Positions 44,024-52,987 of a stretch of DNA of 64,000 bases are shown here, piece after piece. Position 1 is the first letter of the stretch, and every line of letters begins with the position of its first letter. The DNA comes from an alpha proteobacterium IMCC14465 (GTDB lineage: Bacteria; Pseudomonadota; Alphaproteobacteria; RS24): contig ALYF01000010.1 of the NCBI GenBank assembly GCA_000293845.2, forward strand, positions 1 through 64,000, in the 5' to 3' direction. The notes below the pieces were generated by a model. The model ran no database searches, had not been told where the DNA came from, and worked only from the letters and a program-made list of their open reading frames with translations. The translations under genes and the position numbers were made by a program.

Positions 44024-45736
44024 TTACTTCTTTTCCGAGTCTAGAAAAGCCTTTCTCAATTTATGTTTTTCTATTTTACCGGTAGCGGTGTAGTTGAATT
44101 CATCTTCGATGATAAAAGCATGCGGCACTTTATAATCTGCAAGTTTTTCGCGCGCATAGGCATATAGCTGTTCAGTATGAATGGGGGTGTTGAGCGTCAG
44201 CGCAACAATAAGCTTCTCGCCAAGCCGGTCATCATGCACGCCAAAGGCTGCAATCTCTTTAATGACTTCATATTGTCCGAGTGTCTGCTCAATTTCGGCG
44301 CAGTAAATATTTTCACCACCAGAGATAATCATGTCGGTCTTGCGGTCGACAATATATAGATAGCCTTCTTCATCCAGATAGCCGATATCGCCCGTATGCA
44401 TCCAGCCATCTTTTATGGCCTTGGCTGTGTCCTCGGGGCGGTTATAATAGCCTTGCATGACTGTGGCGCCGCGAATGCAAATTTCTCCCGCTTCGCCCCC
44501 CGATTCGCCTTGCGGTATTTCAGTGCCATCGTCGCCAATAATCTTCATATCCACCATAGGCAGAACGAGACCGGCACTTTGCGGCGCGCGCATAAAGGCT
44601 TCACCATTGGCCTGCGATACGGCGCCCGTGGTTTCCGTCATGCCATAGCCCGCACCCAGCTGCGCGTTAGGGTAGGTCTCAGAAATATTTTTCAGAAGGT
44701 TTTGTGTCGCCGCCTGCCCACCATTGGACACTGAATTTAAAGATGACAAATCGTAATCAGTTTCCTTAACCGCATTCAGCATATCCCAGTGTGTTGCCGG
44801 CACACCGCTTAAAGTCGTGATTTTTTCCTTCTCAACGAGGGCAAGCGCTTGTTTGGCATCCCATCTATCCATCATTACAATTTTGCCGCCAATCGTCATG
44901 GTGGTTAGAAAAACACTGGTCAGACCGCTGACATGGAAAAGCGGATAAATCAAAAGGCCGCAGGGCGGTGGCATATGTTCTTTAATGACCTCAACGGCTG
45001 TTTCATATTGATTTGCGAGGCGATGAATAATCGTTTCCATTGCCATTTCAGTATTCATCACGCTGGAAATCACATTGAGATGATTCAAAACCGCCGCCTT
45101 AGCCCGCCCTGTTGTGCCTGAGGTAAACAGCATGGAGGCATTATCGGTTTGCGTCAGTTCGCGCGGTGCAGATAAAGGCGGGTGCGCCAGTGCTGTAGCG
45201 AAGGGCGTGCTGTTATCGTCTGAAGCAAATTGATTATCTGGGTCTGTGACTAAAGCAGGAATATCGCATCCTGCGTCCCTTAGCTTTGTGAGCCTTCTTT
45301 CATCCGCGATGACAAAAACGCAGTCACTATCGGTGAGGGCGGCAACCATGCTCTCAGCGTCATTGCGGCTATTCACAAGTACCGCGACCCCGCCAGCCTG
45401 CACAATGCCAACATAGGCAATCATCCATTCGGGGCAGTTTTTCATGTTAATGGCAACAGATTTGCCTTTTTCCAAACTGTTTTGTGTGACTAACCATGCG
45501 CTCAGTGCGTCTGCTTTACTGAAAAATTCTGAAAAGGAGAGGCGCGTGTCATTATGAATAATGAATTCTTTGTCACCATGTGCGCGGGCATTGTCAAAAA
45601 TCGTGCAAAGACTTTGCGGCGACTTGCTGAACATGCGCAATGATTGCCCCGCATGAGGTTTTTCAACAACCTCGAAAGGGGCTCCCGGAGACATAAGTTC
45701 CGCCAGAATGGGATCAATTTCTTTTGTTTTACTCAT
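44024..45736 (-). CDS. AMP-forming acyl-CoA synthetase/ligase
   Basis: A 570-residue ANL ligase. The P-loop is MLFTSGTTGRAKAAVLNH (Ala replaces a common Gly), followed by AGYGMTETTG, GWMHTGDIG, the hinge VDRKTDMIISGGEN and the catalytic Lys in YTATGKIEKHKL. It differs from the FadD3-like ligase at 29579, so a second acid is activated, perhaps a side-chain acid or the product of the adjacent amidohydrolase. Its promoter is divergent from an SDR gene and contains TTACGCAT and TTGCGTAA boxes. Confidence 0.82.
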   Translation of the reverse strand: MSKTKEIDPILAELMSPGAPFEVVEKPHAGQSLRMFSKSPQSLCTIFDNARAHGDKEFIIHNDTRLSFSEFFSKADALSAWLVTQNSLEKGKSVAINMKNCPEWMIAYVGIVQAGGVAVLVNSRNDAESMVAALTDSDCVFVIADERRLTKLRDAGCDIPALVTDPDNQFASDDNSTPFATALAHPPLSAPRELTQTDNASMLFTSGTTGRAKAAVLNHLNVISSVMNTEMAMETIIHRLANQYETAVEVIKEHMPPPCGLLIYPLFHVSGLTSVFLTTMTIGGKIVMMDRWDAKQALALVEKEKITTLSGVPATHWDMLNAVKETDYDLSSLNSVSNGGQAATQNLLKNISETYPNAQLGAGYGMTETTGAVSQANGEAFMRAPQSAGLVLPMVDMKIIGDDGTEIPQGESGGEAGEICIRGATVMQGYYNRPEDTAKAIKDGWMHTGDIGYLDEEGYLYIVDRKTDMIISGGENIYCAEIEQTLGQYEVIKEIAAFGVHDDRLGEKLIVALTLNTPIHTEQLYAYAREKLADYKVPHAFIIEDEFNYTATGKIEKHKLRKAFLDSEKK

Positions 45737-45778
45737 TTAAAAAAATATGCTTATCTGTTTATCTAAAGAGAGTATAAA

Positions 45779-45825
45779 TTACGCATTAGTATATTTCAAT
45801 ACATCAAAAAATATTGTTTGCGTAA
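45779..45825. promoter_or_regulatory. Inverted TTACGCAT/TTGCGTAA pair in divergent promoter
   Basis: TTACGCAT (45779-45786) and TTGCGTAA (45818-45825) are inverted copies with starts 39 bases apart, between the ligase (minus) and an SDR (plus). The distance is close to four helical turns. It belongs to the same element family as 29494, 31173, 48949 and 48973. Confidence 0.5.
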
Positions 45826-45882
45826 TATTGGGGTATGTATTTTACGAATTTGGTGGAATGCCATGAAAAACGGGAGGGTTTC

Positions 45883-46647
45883 GTGTCTTTAAGTGGAAAA
45901 ACAAGTATTATTACGGGTGGTAGCGACGGAATCGGGCGCGCCATAGCTTCCAAACTCGCCAGTGAAGGCGCGCATGTCGTGATTTGCGCCAGAAATGCCG
46001 AAAAACTTGAAGCTGTCGCAGAGGATATTAAAGCCTCTGGCGGATCTGTTGAGACGCGCGTTCAGGATATTGCCGATACAGATAGCTTCGCCGCTATGAT
46101 TGCGGATGTGGCTTCATCAAGCGGGTTGGATATTCTGGTGAATAATGCCGCCCATGTCGGTTTTGGGTCTGTTGCTGATGCCAGTCTTGAGGACTTCCGC
46201 GAGAATTTTAGAGTGAATGTTGATGCGACCTATGCCGGCATGCAGGCCGCGATTAGGGTTATGTCCGAAAAGGGTGGCTCTATTGTCAATATTTCTTCGA
46301 TTAATGGCGACCGCGCTATGCCGGGCATGGCGGGTTATTCAGCCTCCAAAGCGGCATTGTTGCATCTGACACGTCTTGCTTCTATGGAAACGGCGGCGCA
46401 AAATATCCGCGTTAATGCCGTGACGCCGGGTCCGATTATGACGCCTGGCACGGAAGCATTTATTCAGTCAGACCCAAAGGCCGGAGACGCCATTGCCGCA
46501 GGTATTCCAATGCAACGCATGGGCATGCCTGAAGAGGTAGCTAATGTGGTTCTGTTTTTAGCATCTGATATGTCTTCTTATGTGACGGGTGCAAATATTC
46601 CAGTGGATGGCGGCAAGGCAAATGAGCTTGCTGTCAATCAAGGTTAA
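45883..46647 (+). CDS. SDR family oxidoreductase
   Basis: A 254-residue SDR with TGGSDGIG, VNNAAHVG and YSASK motifs and the common ending VTGANIPVDGG. The GTG at 45883 follows CGGGAGGGTTTC, a strong ribosome site; an in-frame ATG at 45835 would extend the protein by 16 residues through the ribosome site, so it is less likely. It precedes another SDR by 31 bp. The substrate is not resolved. Confidence 0.8.
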   Translation: MSLSGKTSIITGGSDGIGRAIASKLASEGAHVVICARNAEKLEAVAEDIKASGGSVETRVQDIADTDSFAAMIADVASSSGLDILVNNAAHVGFGSVADASLEDFRENFRVNVDATYAGMQAAIRVMSEKGGSIVNISSINGDRAMPGMAGYSASKAALLHLTRLASMETAAQNIRVNAVTPGPIMTPGTEAFIQSDPKAGDAIAAGIPMQRMGMPEEVANVVLFLASDMSSYVTGANIPVDGGKANELAVNQG

Positions 46648-46678
46648 TTATTAAAAATCAAGTGTTTAGGAGATTAAA

Positions 46679-47506
46679 ATGAAGCTAGAAGGTCAAGCTG
46701 CTATTGTGACCGGCGGCGGCCAAGGAATTGGCCGTGCTGTTGTTGAAAGACTTGCTGCTGAGGGTGCGCGTGTCGCTGTTTTGGATATGAATCCTGATAA
46801 CGCACAGGAAGTTATTGACGGGCTGGATACGCCAGCAAATCACCTGGCATTACAAACAAATGTTTCTGATAGCGCGTCGGTTATCGCTTCTATCAGACAG
46901 GCGCGTGATACATTCGGACGGCTGGATATGGCGGTGAATAATGCCGGTATCGGTCAGGCTCCGGGTGACGGATCGGACAAATTTTATGAAGCCATGGGTA
47001 AGCGCACCGAGGAAATTACATCCGGTCAAGCGCCAACAACACATGTTGATCATCTCATTCATATGGGTGATGAGGGCTGGGCAGGCGTGCTTGGTGTCAA
47101 TCTGAATGGTACATTTTATGTATGCCGCGAGTTTGTGCGGATTATGGCTGAGGATGATTGTGGCGGGTCGATTGTTAATGTGTCTTCCACCTCTGCCCAA
47201 TCCGGTGAGGGGTCGCCGCATTATGTGACTTCCAAAACGGCTGTGATTGGTTTGACCCGTCAGCTTGCACGTGAGCTTGCCGGTCGTAACATCCGCGTGA
47301 ATGCCGTCGCACCGGGACCGACGAATACGCCGATTATGCAGGGTATTCCTGAACAATGGATCGCTGATATGGAAAACGCTATTCCGCTTGGTCGTATGGC
47401 ACGCCCAGAGGAAGTCGCGTCGGCGGTAGCCTATTTGATGAGCGAAGACGCCTCATTTGTGACCGGTAGTGTGCTGGTGGCAAATGGTGGTTCTTACTAC
47501 TTCTAA
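46679..47506 (+). CDS. SDR family oxidoreductase
   Basis: A 275-residue SDR with TGGGQGIG, VNNAGIG and YVTSK motifs. An insertion of about 30 residues after the NNAG motif (GDGSDKFYEAMGKRTEEIT) distinguishes it from the neighbouring SDR and may shape the substrate pocket. AGGAGATTAAA precedes the ATG. Likely co-transcribed with 45883. Confidence 0.8.
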   Translation: MKLEGQAAIVTGGGQGIGRAVVERLAAEGARVAVLDMNPDNAQEVIDGLDTPANHLALQTNVSDSASVIASIRQARDTFGRLDMAVNNAGIGQAPGDGSDKFYEAMGKRTEEITSGQAPTTHVDHLIHMGDEGWAGVLGVNLNGTFYVCREFVRIMAEDDCGGSIVNVSSTSAQSGEGSPHYVTSKTAVIGLTRQLARELAGRNIRVNAVAPGPTNTPIMQGIPEQWIADMENAIPLGRMARPEEVASAVAYLMSEDASFVTGSVLVANGGSYYF

Positions 47507-47510
47507 TCGG

Positions 47511-48881
47511 TCACAAATTTGTTTCTGACGCGAGCGTCTCTTTGAGCATTTCTCTGTCAGTGAGGATTGTGTAGCCCGCACTTGCAATTAAAAGTGAGGC
47601 GGGAATACATGGTAGTAGCGTGATGGTCAGCGCATAGCGTATGGCTATGTCTGGCGGGTAAGCGGCAAACATATCTATCATGAAGCCTGCGAATTGAACG
47701 CCGCCGACCAGTCCGGCAAAGGTCAGGGCGAATGCCCAGATTGATGAAGAAGTTGCGCGGATTTTACCGGGCAGTAAATCCTGCAATGCGGCTTGAAGCG
47801 CGACGACCCAGCCGCCCCCCATTAAACCTGCTGGGAACGCCAGCAAAGTTGCGATTTCTACATTATCGGTGAGGCAGACTGCCATCATAAAGGCCATGCT
47901 GCCGACAACCCCACCTGCTGATAACCAGAACGGCCAACGGTGATTTCGTTGCGCGAGGCGGTCACACATAAAGCCCATAAGAAGCGCACCAAACAAACCA
48001 CTAATCCCGAAGGAAACTGCAAATCGCCCGCCCGCTTCTGTCAGCGATAAATCAAAGCCGCGACTGAAAAGCGTGGGCCCCCAATAGCCAAAGCCATATC
48101 CGGCAAAACCGCCCAGCGCCGTACCCGCCGTCATCATTAGATAGCTTCTGGTTTTAACCAGAAGGGCTGCAAGCGTTTTGATAGGGATGGCGGTATCTTG
48201 TTTTTGTTTGTCAAGATTCTCTGAAAGGTCTGTGGGGTCTGAATCGTCGAGTTGCCCGCGCATCGGCTCACGGATGGTGAGGATGGTTAGGCCGGCAAGA
48301 ATAATTCCTGGCAGACCTAATGCGATAAATGCCGCCTGCCAGCCCGCAACAGACTCGATAGCTGGGCCACCAATCAAGCCACCCATCTGACCGAAATAAA
48401 CCCCAAGATTGAGTATCGCAAATGCCATTGTCCGGCGGCGCGGCGGGTAATAATCTGCCAATAGGGAAAAGGCCGGCGCTAGGAAAGCCGCCTCACCAAT
48501 ACCCACCCCGATTCGCGCGACGAGAAACGCTTCCGGTGTGTCGGCAAAACCACTGAGAACCGTGAACAGACTCCAGACCAGCGTGCCTGTGGCAATAATT
48601 TTGACGCGGCTATATCTGTCTGCCAGACGGGCAATCGGAATCGCCAGCGTGGTGTAAAAAAGGGCAAAGGCAGGCCCGACCAAAAACCCCATATAGGTGT
48701 TGGAAACATCCAGCGAGTCCTTAATGGGGTCGAGTAATCCAGAGACGAGAAAGCGGTCAACATAATTGACCGTGTAGAGCGCGGCGAGCATCAAAAGAAC
48801 ATAAACGGCATAACCTTTGGCAGGTTTTGAGTCCGATGTGGTTGTGTCACTTGAAGTGTCTTTTAATGAGTCTTCAGCCAT
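47511..48881 (-). CDS. MFS transporter
   Basis: A 456-residue major facilitator with about 12 predicted membrane helices. After a short acidic N-terminus comes MLAALYTVNYVDRFLVSGLLDPI, and the loop 2-3 motif is ARLADRYSRVKI. It resembles the Spinster-like/aromatic acid transporter group. AGGGATTTTTC precedes the ATG at 48881. It is divergent from an Old Yellow Enzyme family gene and shares a promoter with TTGCGTAA boxes. Uptake or export of a pathway substrate is inferred; it is the only clear transporter in the catabolic region. Confidence 0.82.
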   Translation of the reverse strand: MAEDSLKDTSSDTTTSDSKPAKGYAVYVLLMLAALYTVNYVDRFLVSGLLDPIKDSLDVSNTYMGFLVGPAFALFYTTLAIPIARLADRYSRVKIIATGTLVWSLFTVLSGFADTPEAFLVARIGVGIGEAAFLAPAFSLLADYYPPRRRTMAFAILNLGVYFGQMGGLIGGPAIESVAGWQAAFIALGLPGIILAGLTILTIREPMRGQLDDSDPTDLSENLDKQKQDTAIPIKTLAALLVKTRSYLMMTAGTALGGFAGYGFGYWGPTLFSRGFDLSLTEAGGRFAVSFGISGLFGALLMGFMCDRLAQRNHRWPFWLSAGGVVGSMAFMMAVCLTDNVEIATLLAFPAGLMGGGWVVALQAALQDLLPGKIRATSSSIWAFALTFAGLVGGVQFAGFMIDMFAAYPPDIAIRYALTITLLPCIPASLLIASAGYTILTDREMLKETLASETNL

Positions 48882-48948
48882 GAAAAATCCCTGTTTGAAC
48901 AATTATTGCCAGTTTGGACAATTATAGATTGAGGCCATTAAGCGCATA

Positions 48949-48980
48949 TTGCGTAGAAAACGCAAAATAATATTACGCAA
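48949..48980. promoter_or_regulatory. TTGCGT-n5-ACGCAA palindrome plus TTACGCAA box
   Basis: TTGCGT (48949-48954) and ACGCAA (48960-48965) form a perfect palindrome with a 5-base centre, and TTACGCAA follows at 48973-48980. The cluster sits between the MFS gene (minus) and the OYE-family gene (plus). It is the clearest copy of the element seen at 29494, 31173 and 45779-45825. Confidence 0.55.
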
Positions 48981-49082
48981 AACAAGATTTTTTCACAAAT
49001 AATTGTCGGATTGCTTATTTATGGGCGCATATAATTTGTAAATTGATTTTTATTTGGTTATCATCAGTGGCGGAGGGTTATC

Positions 49083-50309
49083 ATGTCAAATGCAAAAAAA
49101 GAAAAGTCTGTTTTTGAGTCGTGGAAGCTTGGGAAGCTGACGCTTAAAAACAGAATCATCAAAGCTGCAACTTTTGAAGGTCTCGCTCAGGGCGGTTTGC
49201 CTGATGAAAGATTAGTGCAATTTCATGAAAGATTTGCCGCCGGTGGTGCTGGCGTGGTCACTGTTGCCTATGGCGCGGTGAATGATGACGCACGTACTTT
49301 TGATCATCAAATGTGTATGCAGGATGACCGTATCATGGATGTACTGAAAAAAGTGACGTCGACCATTCATAAACATGGTGCTGCGGCTTCGCTTCAACTG
49401 GCGCATTGCGGGATGCAAACGCGCTATTCAAAATTATCCTCTAAGCCCTTTTCCTATAGCGCCTCATGGGGTTTGAACCCTTATGGCTTGCTGGCAGGTA
49501 TTCCGTTTATGCGTCCCATGCCTGAAAAAGTGATTGAGCAAACTTGCGATGATTATGCGATTTCTGCCAAACGTGCTGTTGAAGCGGGTTTTGATATACT
49601 TGAGCTGCATATGGGGCATGGCTATTTGTTCAGCCAGTTTATGTCACCGGCCTATAATAAGAGACGCGATAAATTTGGTGGTAGCCTCGAAAACCGTATG
49701 CGCTTTCCGCGCCTTGCCTTACGCCGTGTGCGAGAGGCTGTCGGGCCGGATATTCCGATTGTGGTCAAGTTGAATTTACAAGATGGTTTTGAAGGTGGCT
49801 CGACATTGGATGATTGCATTGAAGCGTCGCGCATTATCGAACAAGACGGCGATGCGTCTTTGCTGGTTCTCACCGGTGGGTTTAGTGCTAAAAGCCCAAT
49901 GTATCTCTTTCGCGGTCCATCAGCGATTAAGCCATTGATCGCTATACAGAAAAACTTGATTGCCAAGCTGGTTTACACGCTTGCCGCCAAAAAGTTCCCC
50001 GATATGCCGTTTAAAGAAATGTTCTTTTTGGACGATGCCAAAAAAGTTCGCGCGGCGGTTAAAATGCCAATTGCGCTTGTGGGTGGTATTAAATCAATGG
50101 CGAATTTTAAGACCGTTATGAATGAAGATTTTGACGGTATTGTGCTGGGACGCACCCTGATTCATGAGCCTAACTTACCGAATATTTACGAGGCGGAAGA
50201 GCAATCCACCTCTGGTTGTATTTCTTGCAATCGTTGTGTGGCTCACATTGACTCGGATGATGGTGTTATTTGTCCTATAAATGTTGAAATGGCCTCAGAG
50301 GCCGCTTAG
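49083..50309 (+). CDS. NADH:flavin oxidoreductase (OYE/DCR family) with C-terminal Cys motif
   Basis: A 408-residue FMN barrel protein with TLKNRIIKAATFEGLAQ, SLQLAHCGMQ, LELHMGHGYLFSQFMSP and KFGGSLENRMRF. The C-terminus carries C379-x2-C382-x2-C385-x11-C397. 2,4-dienoyl-CoA reductases use a similar four-Cys [4Fe-4S] motif but with three residues between the second and third Cys, and also have FAD/NADPH domains that are missing here. It may reduce a C=C bond using electrons from a separate partner. GGAGG precedes the ATG. It precedes the Rieske gene by 30 bp. Confidence 0.78.
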   Translation: MSNAKKEKSVFESWKLGKLTLKNRIIKAATFEGLAQGGLPDERLVQFHERFAAGGAGVVTVAYGAVNDDARTFDHQMCMQDDRIMDVLKKVTSTIHKHGAAASLQLAHCGMQTRYSKLSSKPFSYSASWGLNPYGLLAGIPFMRPMPEKVIEQTCDDYAISAKRAVEAGFDILELHMGHGYLFSQFMSPAYNKRRDKFGGSLENRMRFPRLALRRVREAVGPDIPIVVKLNLQDGFEGGSTLDDCIEASRIIEQDGDASLLVLTGGFSAKSPMYLFRGPSAIKPLIAIQKNLIAKLVYTLAAKKFPDMPFKEMFFLDDAKKVRAAVKMPIALVGGIKSMANFKTVMNEDFDGIVLGRTLIHEPNLPNIYEAEEQSTSGCISCNRCVAHIDSDDGVICPINVEMASEAA

Positions 50310-50339
50310 ATTATATAAATAGAAATTTGGAGCTTAAAA

Positions 50340-51416
50340 ATGGCTAAAACTGCAGATTATGATTTGGGTGAATTCACCTTCCCGCGTGGCTGGTTTATGG
50401 TTGCCCGCACCGATGAAGTTTCCAAAAAACCTCTTAATTTGAGATATTTCGGACAAGATATGGTGCTTTACCGTGGTGATAGCGGTCGGCTTGTCCTGAT
50501 GGATGCCTATTGCCCGCATATGGGAACGCATCTTGGCAAAAATGAAACATCCTATGTTGTGATGGATAATGAACATATTGACGGCGATAATATCCGTTGC
50601 CCTTACCATGGTTGGCAATTTGGGCCTGATGGTAATTGTGTTGAAATTCCTTATTCACCTGCACCAATTCCAGCTTCAGCCTGTATCCGAACCTATCCGG
50701 TTCAGGAATGGGGCGGGAGTGTGCTGATGTGGTATGATGCAGAGCAGGGTGAGCCGAATTTCGATCCGCCTGAATTGCCACAATGGGAAGACCCATCATG
50801 GGTTCAGTGGAAAATTGAAGACCTTGGTGAACTGGGTCAGCATCCGATGGAAGTCATTGATAATATGGCTGATAAAGCGCATCTCGCGCCTATCCATGGC
50901 AGCACCAATATGGAATATTTCGAGAATGAATTTAACGATCATGTGATTGTTCAAAGACTTGCTGCGGGTCACCGTACTATGTCCGAAACACAGATGATTA
51001 ACGATACATGGTATACCGGACCGGGCATTCTTCTTTCTAGGATTGAAGGCGATTATCCGTCTCTCATGATGATTTCTAACACCCCTATTGAAGATGGTCT
51101 TATTCGCGTCTTTTACGGTATTCTCGTCAAAGGTAAAAACGACATTGCCAATGAAGAAGATAAAGCCGTGGCTGACCAGTTCCATGAGGTCAGTAAAGCT
51201 GCCTTCCTGCAGGATTTTGAAGTTTGGTTTAACAAACGCCCCTGCCTGAATGTTTTACAGGTAATTGGTGATGGCCCATTTGGTAAAACGCGCATCTGGT
51301 ATAAGCAGTTCTATAATCCACGCGATAAAGCCAAGGATTATCAGGCTCAGGTGAACGGTGTTGTCGTGACACGGGGAACGAACCGCGACAATTTCGAAAA
51401 ATCTGCTGCTGAATAG
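50340..51416 (+). CDS. Rieske oxygenase, 3-ketosteroid 9-alpha-hydroxylase-like (KshA)
   Basis: A 358-residue Rieske oxygenase. The cluster ligands are C58-x-H60 and C87-x2-H90 (YCPH ... CPYH), with a loop of about 10 extra residues between them (NETSYVVMDNEHI). The iron site is D-N-M-A-D178-x2-H181-x4-H186. The C-terminal IGDGPFGKTRIWYKQFY is typical of KshA oxygenases. Of the three Rieske proteins here, this one looks most like KshA, which hydroxylates C9 so that ring B opens after delta-1 dehydrogenation. Its reductase (KshB) is not in the window. Confidence 0.85.
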   Translation: MAKTADYDLGEFTFPRGWFMVARTDEVSKKPLNLRYFGQDMVLYRGDSGRLVLMDAYCPHMGTHLGKNETSYVVMDNEHIDGDNIRCPYHGWQFGPDGNCVEIPYSPAPIPASACIRTYPVQEWGGSVLMWYDAEQGEPNFDPPELPQWEDPSWVQWKIEDLGELGQHPMEVIDNMADKAHLAPIHGSTNMEYFENEFNDHVIVQRLAAGHRTMSETQMINDTWYTGPGILLSRIEGDYPSLMMISNTPIEDGLIRVFYGILVKGKNDIANEEDKAVADQFHEVSKAAFLQDFEVWFNKRPCLNVLQVIGDGPFGKTRIWYKQFYNPRDKAKDYQAQVNGVVVTRGTNRDNFEKSAAE

Positions 51417-51521
51417 GCTCTTGTTTTAAATAGGCTTCACTTCTCCTCCAATTCTTGCCGGAATTGGGCCAAAACCGGTATTGCAAAACCGCGCGCGAAA
51501 GAGTACCCAAAGAGGGGTACG

Positions 51522-51573
51522 CCCCGTATCATGTGCCCGTCTTAGGCGCCCGTGTCGTGTACCCGTCTGGGGC
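51522..51573. repeat. Imperfect 26-bp tandem repeat upstream of mgtE
   Basis: Units 51522-51547 and 51548-51573 match at 20 of 26 positions; both contain TGT-x-CCCGTCT. They lie directly before the leader codons of mgtE. The 51417-51607 gap also holds a CCAATTC...GAATTGG hairpin (51448-51467) without a T tract. No known riboswitch was recognised. Confidence 0.6.
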
Positions 51574-51577
51574 TAGA

Positions 51578-51607
51578 ATGTATATTGCCGAACAAATGGC
51601 CGAATAA
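51578..51607 (+). other. Nine-codon open frame abutting mgtE, same frame
   Basis: ATG at 51578 opens a frame of nine codons ending in TAA at 51605-51607, immediately followed by the mgtE ATG. GGGG lies five bases before it, a better ribosome site than any before 51608. The codons continue the 12-base repeat pattern of the mgtE N-terminus. It is either a leader peptide or the old mgtE start cut off by a nonsense change. Confidence 0.45.
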
Positions 51608-52987
51608 ATGACCGAACAAGTAACCGAAAAAAAACCGGAGCAGAATAAGCCTGACCATATTGCCGAACTGGTGAATGCATCTGTTGCTGTTCTTAAAGAA
51701 AAAAACAAAGACGCATTAATAACGCTGCTTGAGACGCATCACGAGTCTGATATTGCCGAAATGATTGCGCTGCTTAATGGCAGTCAGCGTGAGCAATTTT
51801 TTAAGCTTATTGGTGAAGATCTCGCCCCCAGTGTGCTGGCGGAGCTTGATGACCATTCTCAAGCTTGGATTGCCGAACGTCTGGACCCGGAATTTTTGGC
51901 CTCGGCATTGCAGGAGCTGGAAACCGATGATGCGGTTTTTGTTCTGGGTGAGCTGGATGATGACGACCAGAAGGAAGTTCTGGAATTTTTCCCTGAAGGG
52001 GAACGAATTGTTCTTCAACGTTCATTAGATTATCCGGATGAGAGTGCGGGTCGTCTTATGCAGTCAGATGTGGTGGCTGTGCCGCCATTCTGGACAGTAG
52101 GCCAGGTGATCGATTATCTCCGTGTCACTGAGGATTTACCGGATGACTTTTTGGAAATCTTTGTTGTGGACCCCACCCATACGCCTCTGGGCATGGTGAA
52201 GCTCAATAAGGTCATGCGCTCGGGGCGTCCGACTTTGATGCAGGAAATTCTTGATGATAATTTTACGCCTATCTCTGCTGAGCTTGACCGCGAAGATATG
52301 GCGCGGATGTTTGAGCGTTATAATCTCGTTTCCGCGCCAGTGGTGGATGAAGATAATCGGCTGGTCGGGGTGATAACGGCGGATGATGTTTTTGAGGTTA
52401 TTACCGAAGAAGCTGAAGAAGATATTTTGCGCCTTGGTGGTGTGGGTGACGAGACAGTGGGCGATGATATGTTTCGCGCCATGCGCGGTCGTTTTTCGTG
52501 GTTGCTGGTCAACCTTCTGACCGCCATTCTCGCTTCTATTGTGATTGGCTTATTTGACGGTACAATTGAACAAATGGTGGCGCTGGCTATTCTCATGCCA
52601 ATCGTGGCCTCTATGGGCGGCAATGCGGCTACACAAACTCTAACGATTACGGTACGCGCACTGGCGACGCGCGAATTGCTGGCGATTAATACATTGCGCG
52701 TTATTGGTCGTGAAATGGGTATTGGCTTGTTGAACGGTATTTTGTTTGCCGTTTTGCTTGGCATTACAGGCTGGGTCTGGTTCGGTAGTGAGATGCTGGG
52801 TCTTGTGCTGGCCATGGCTATGATTGTGAATATGTTTGTGGCTGGCCTTGCTGGTATTCTTGTTCCGATATGGCTCAACAAGGCGGGTATTGATCCGGCG
52901 ATTGCATCGGGCGTGTTTGTGACCACGATTACCGATATCGTTGGCTTTCTAGCTTTTCTTGGTTTTGCTACACTTTTTCTTATCTAA
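51608..52987 (+). CDS. mgtE: Magnesium transporter MgtE
   Basis: A 459-residue MgtE family Mg2+ channel. It has an N-terminal helical superfamily domain (about residues 35-135), two CBS domains (about 135-260) and five membrane helices at the C-terminus (FSWLLVNLLTAILASIVIGL, MPIVASMGGNAATQTLTI and others). The MGGNAATQ pore motif is conserved. The N-terminal 15 residues follow a four-residue repeat (MTEQ, VTEK, KPEQ). No ribosome site precedes the ATG at 51608, and a short frame ends directly before it. Confidence 0.9.
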   Translation: MTEQVTEKKPEQNKPDHIAELVNASVAVLKEKNKDALITLLETHHESDIAEMIALLNGSQREQFFKLIGEDLAPSVLAELDDHSQAWIAERLDPEFLASALQELETDDAVFVLGELDDDDQKEVLEFFPEGERIVLQRSLDYPDESAGRLMQSDVVAVPPFWTVGQVIDYLRVTEDLPDDFLEIFVVDPTHTPLGMVKLNKVMRSGRPTLMQEILDDNFTPISAELDREDMARMFERYNLVSAPVVDEDNRLVGVITADDVFEVITEEAEEDILRLGGVGDETVGDDMFRAMRGRFSWLLVNLLTAILASIVIGLFDGTIEQMVALAILMPIVASMGGNAATQTLTITVRALATRELLAINTLRVIGREMGIGLLNGILFAVLLGITGWVWFGSEMLGLVLAMAMIVNMFVAGLAGILVPIWLNKAGIDPAIASGVFVTTITDIVGFLAFLGFATLFLI

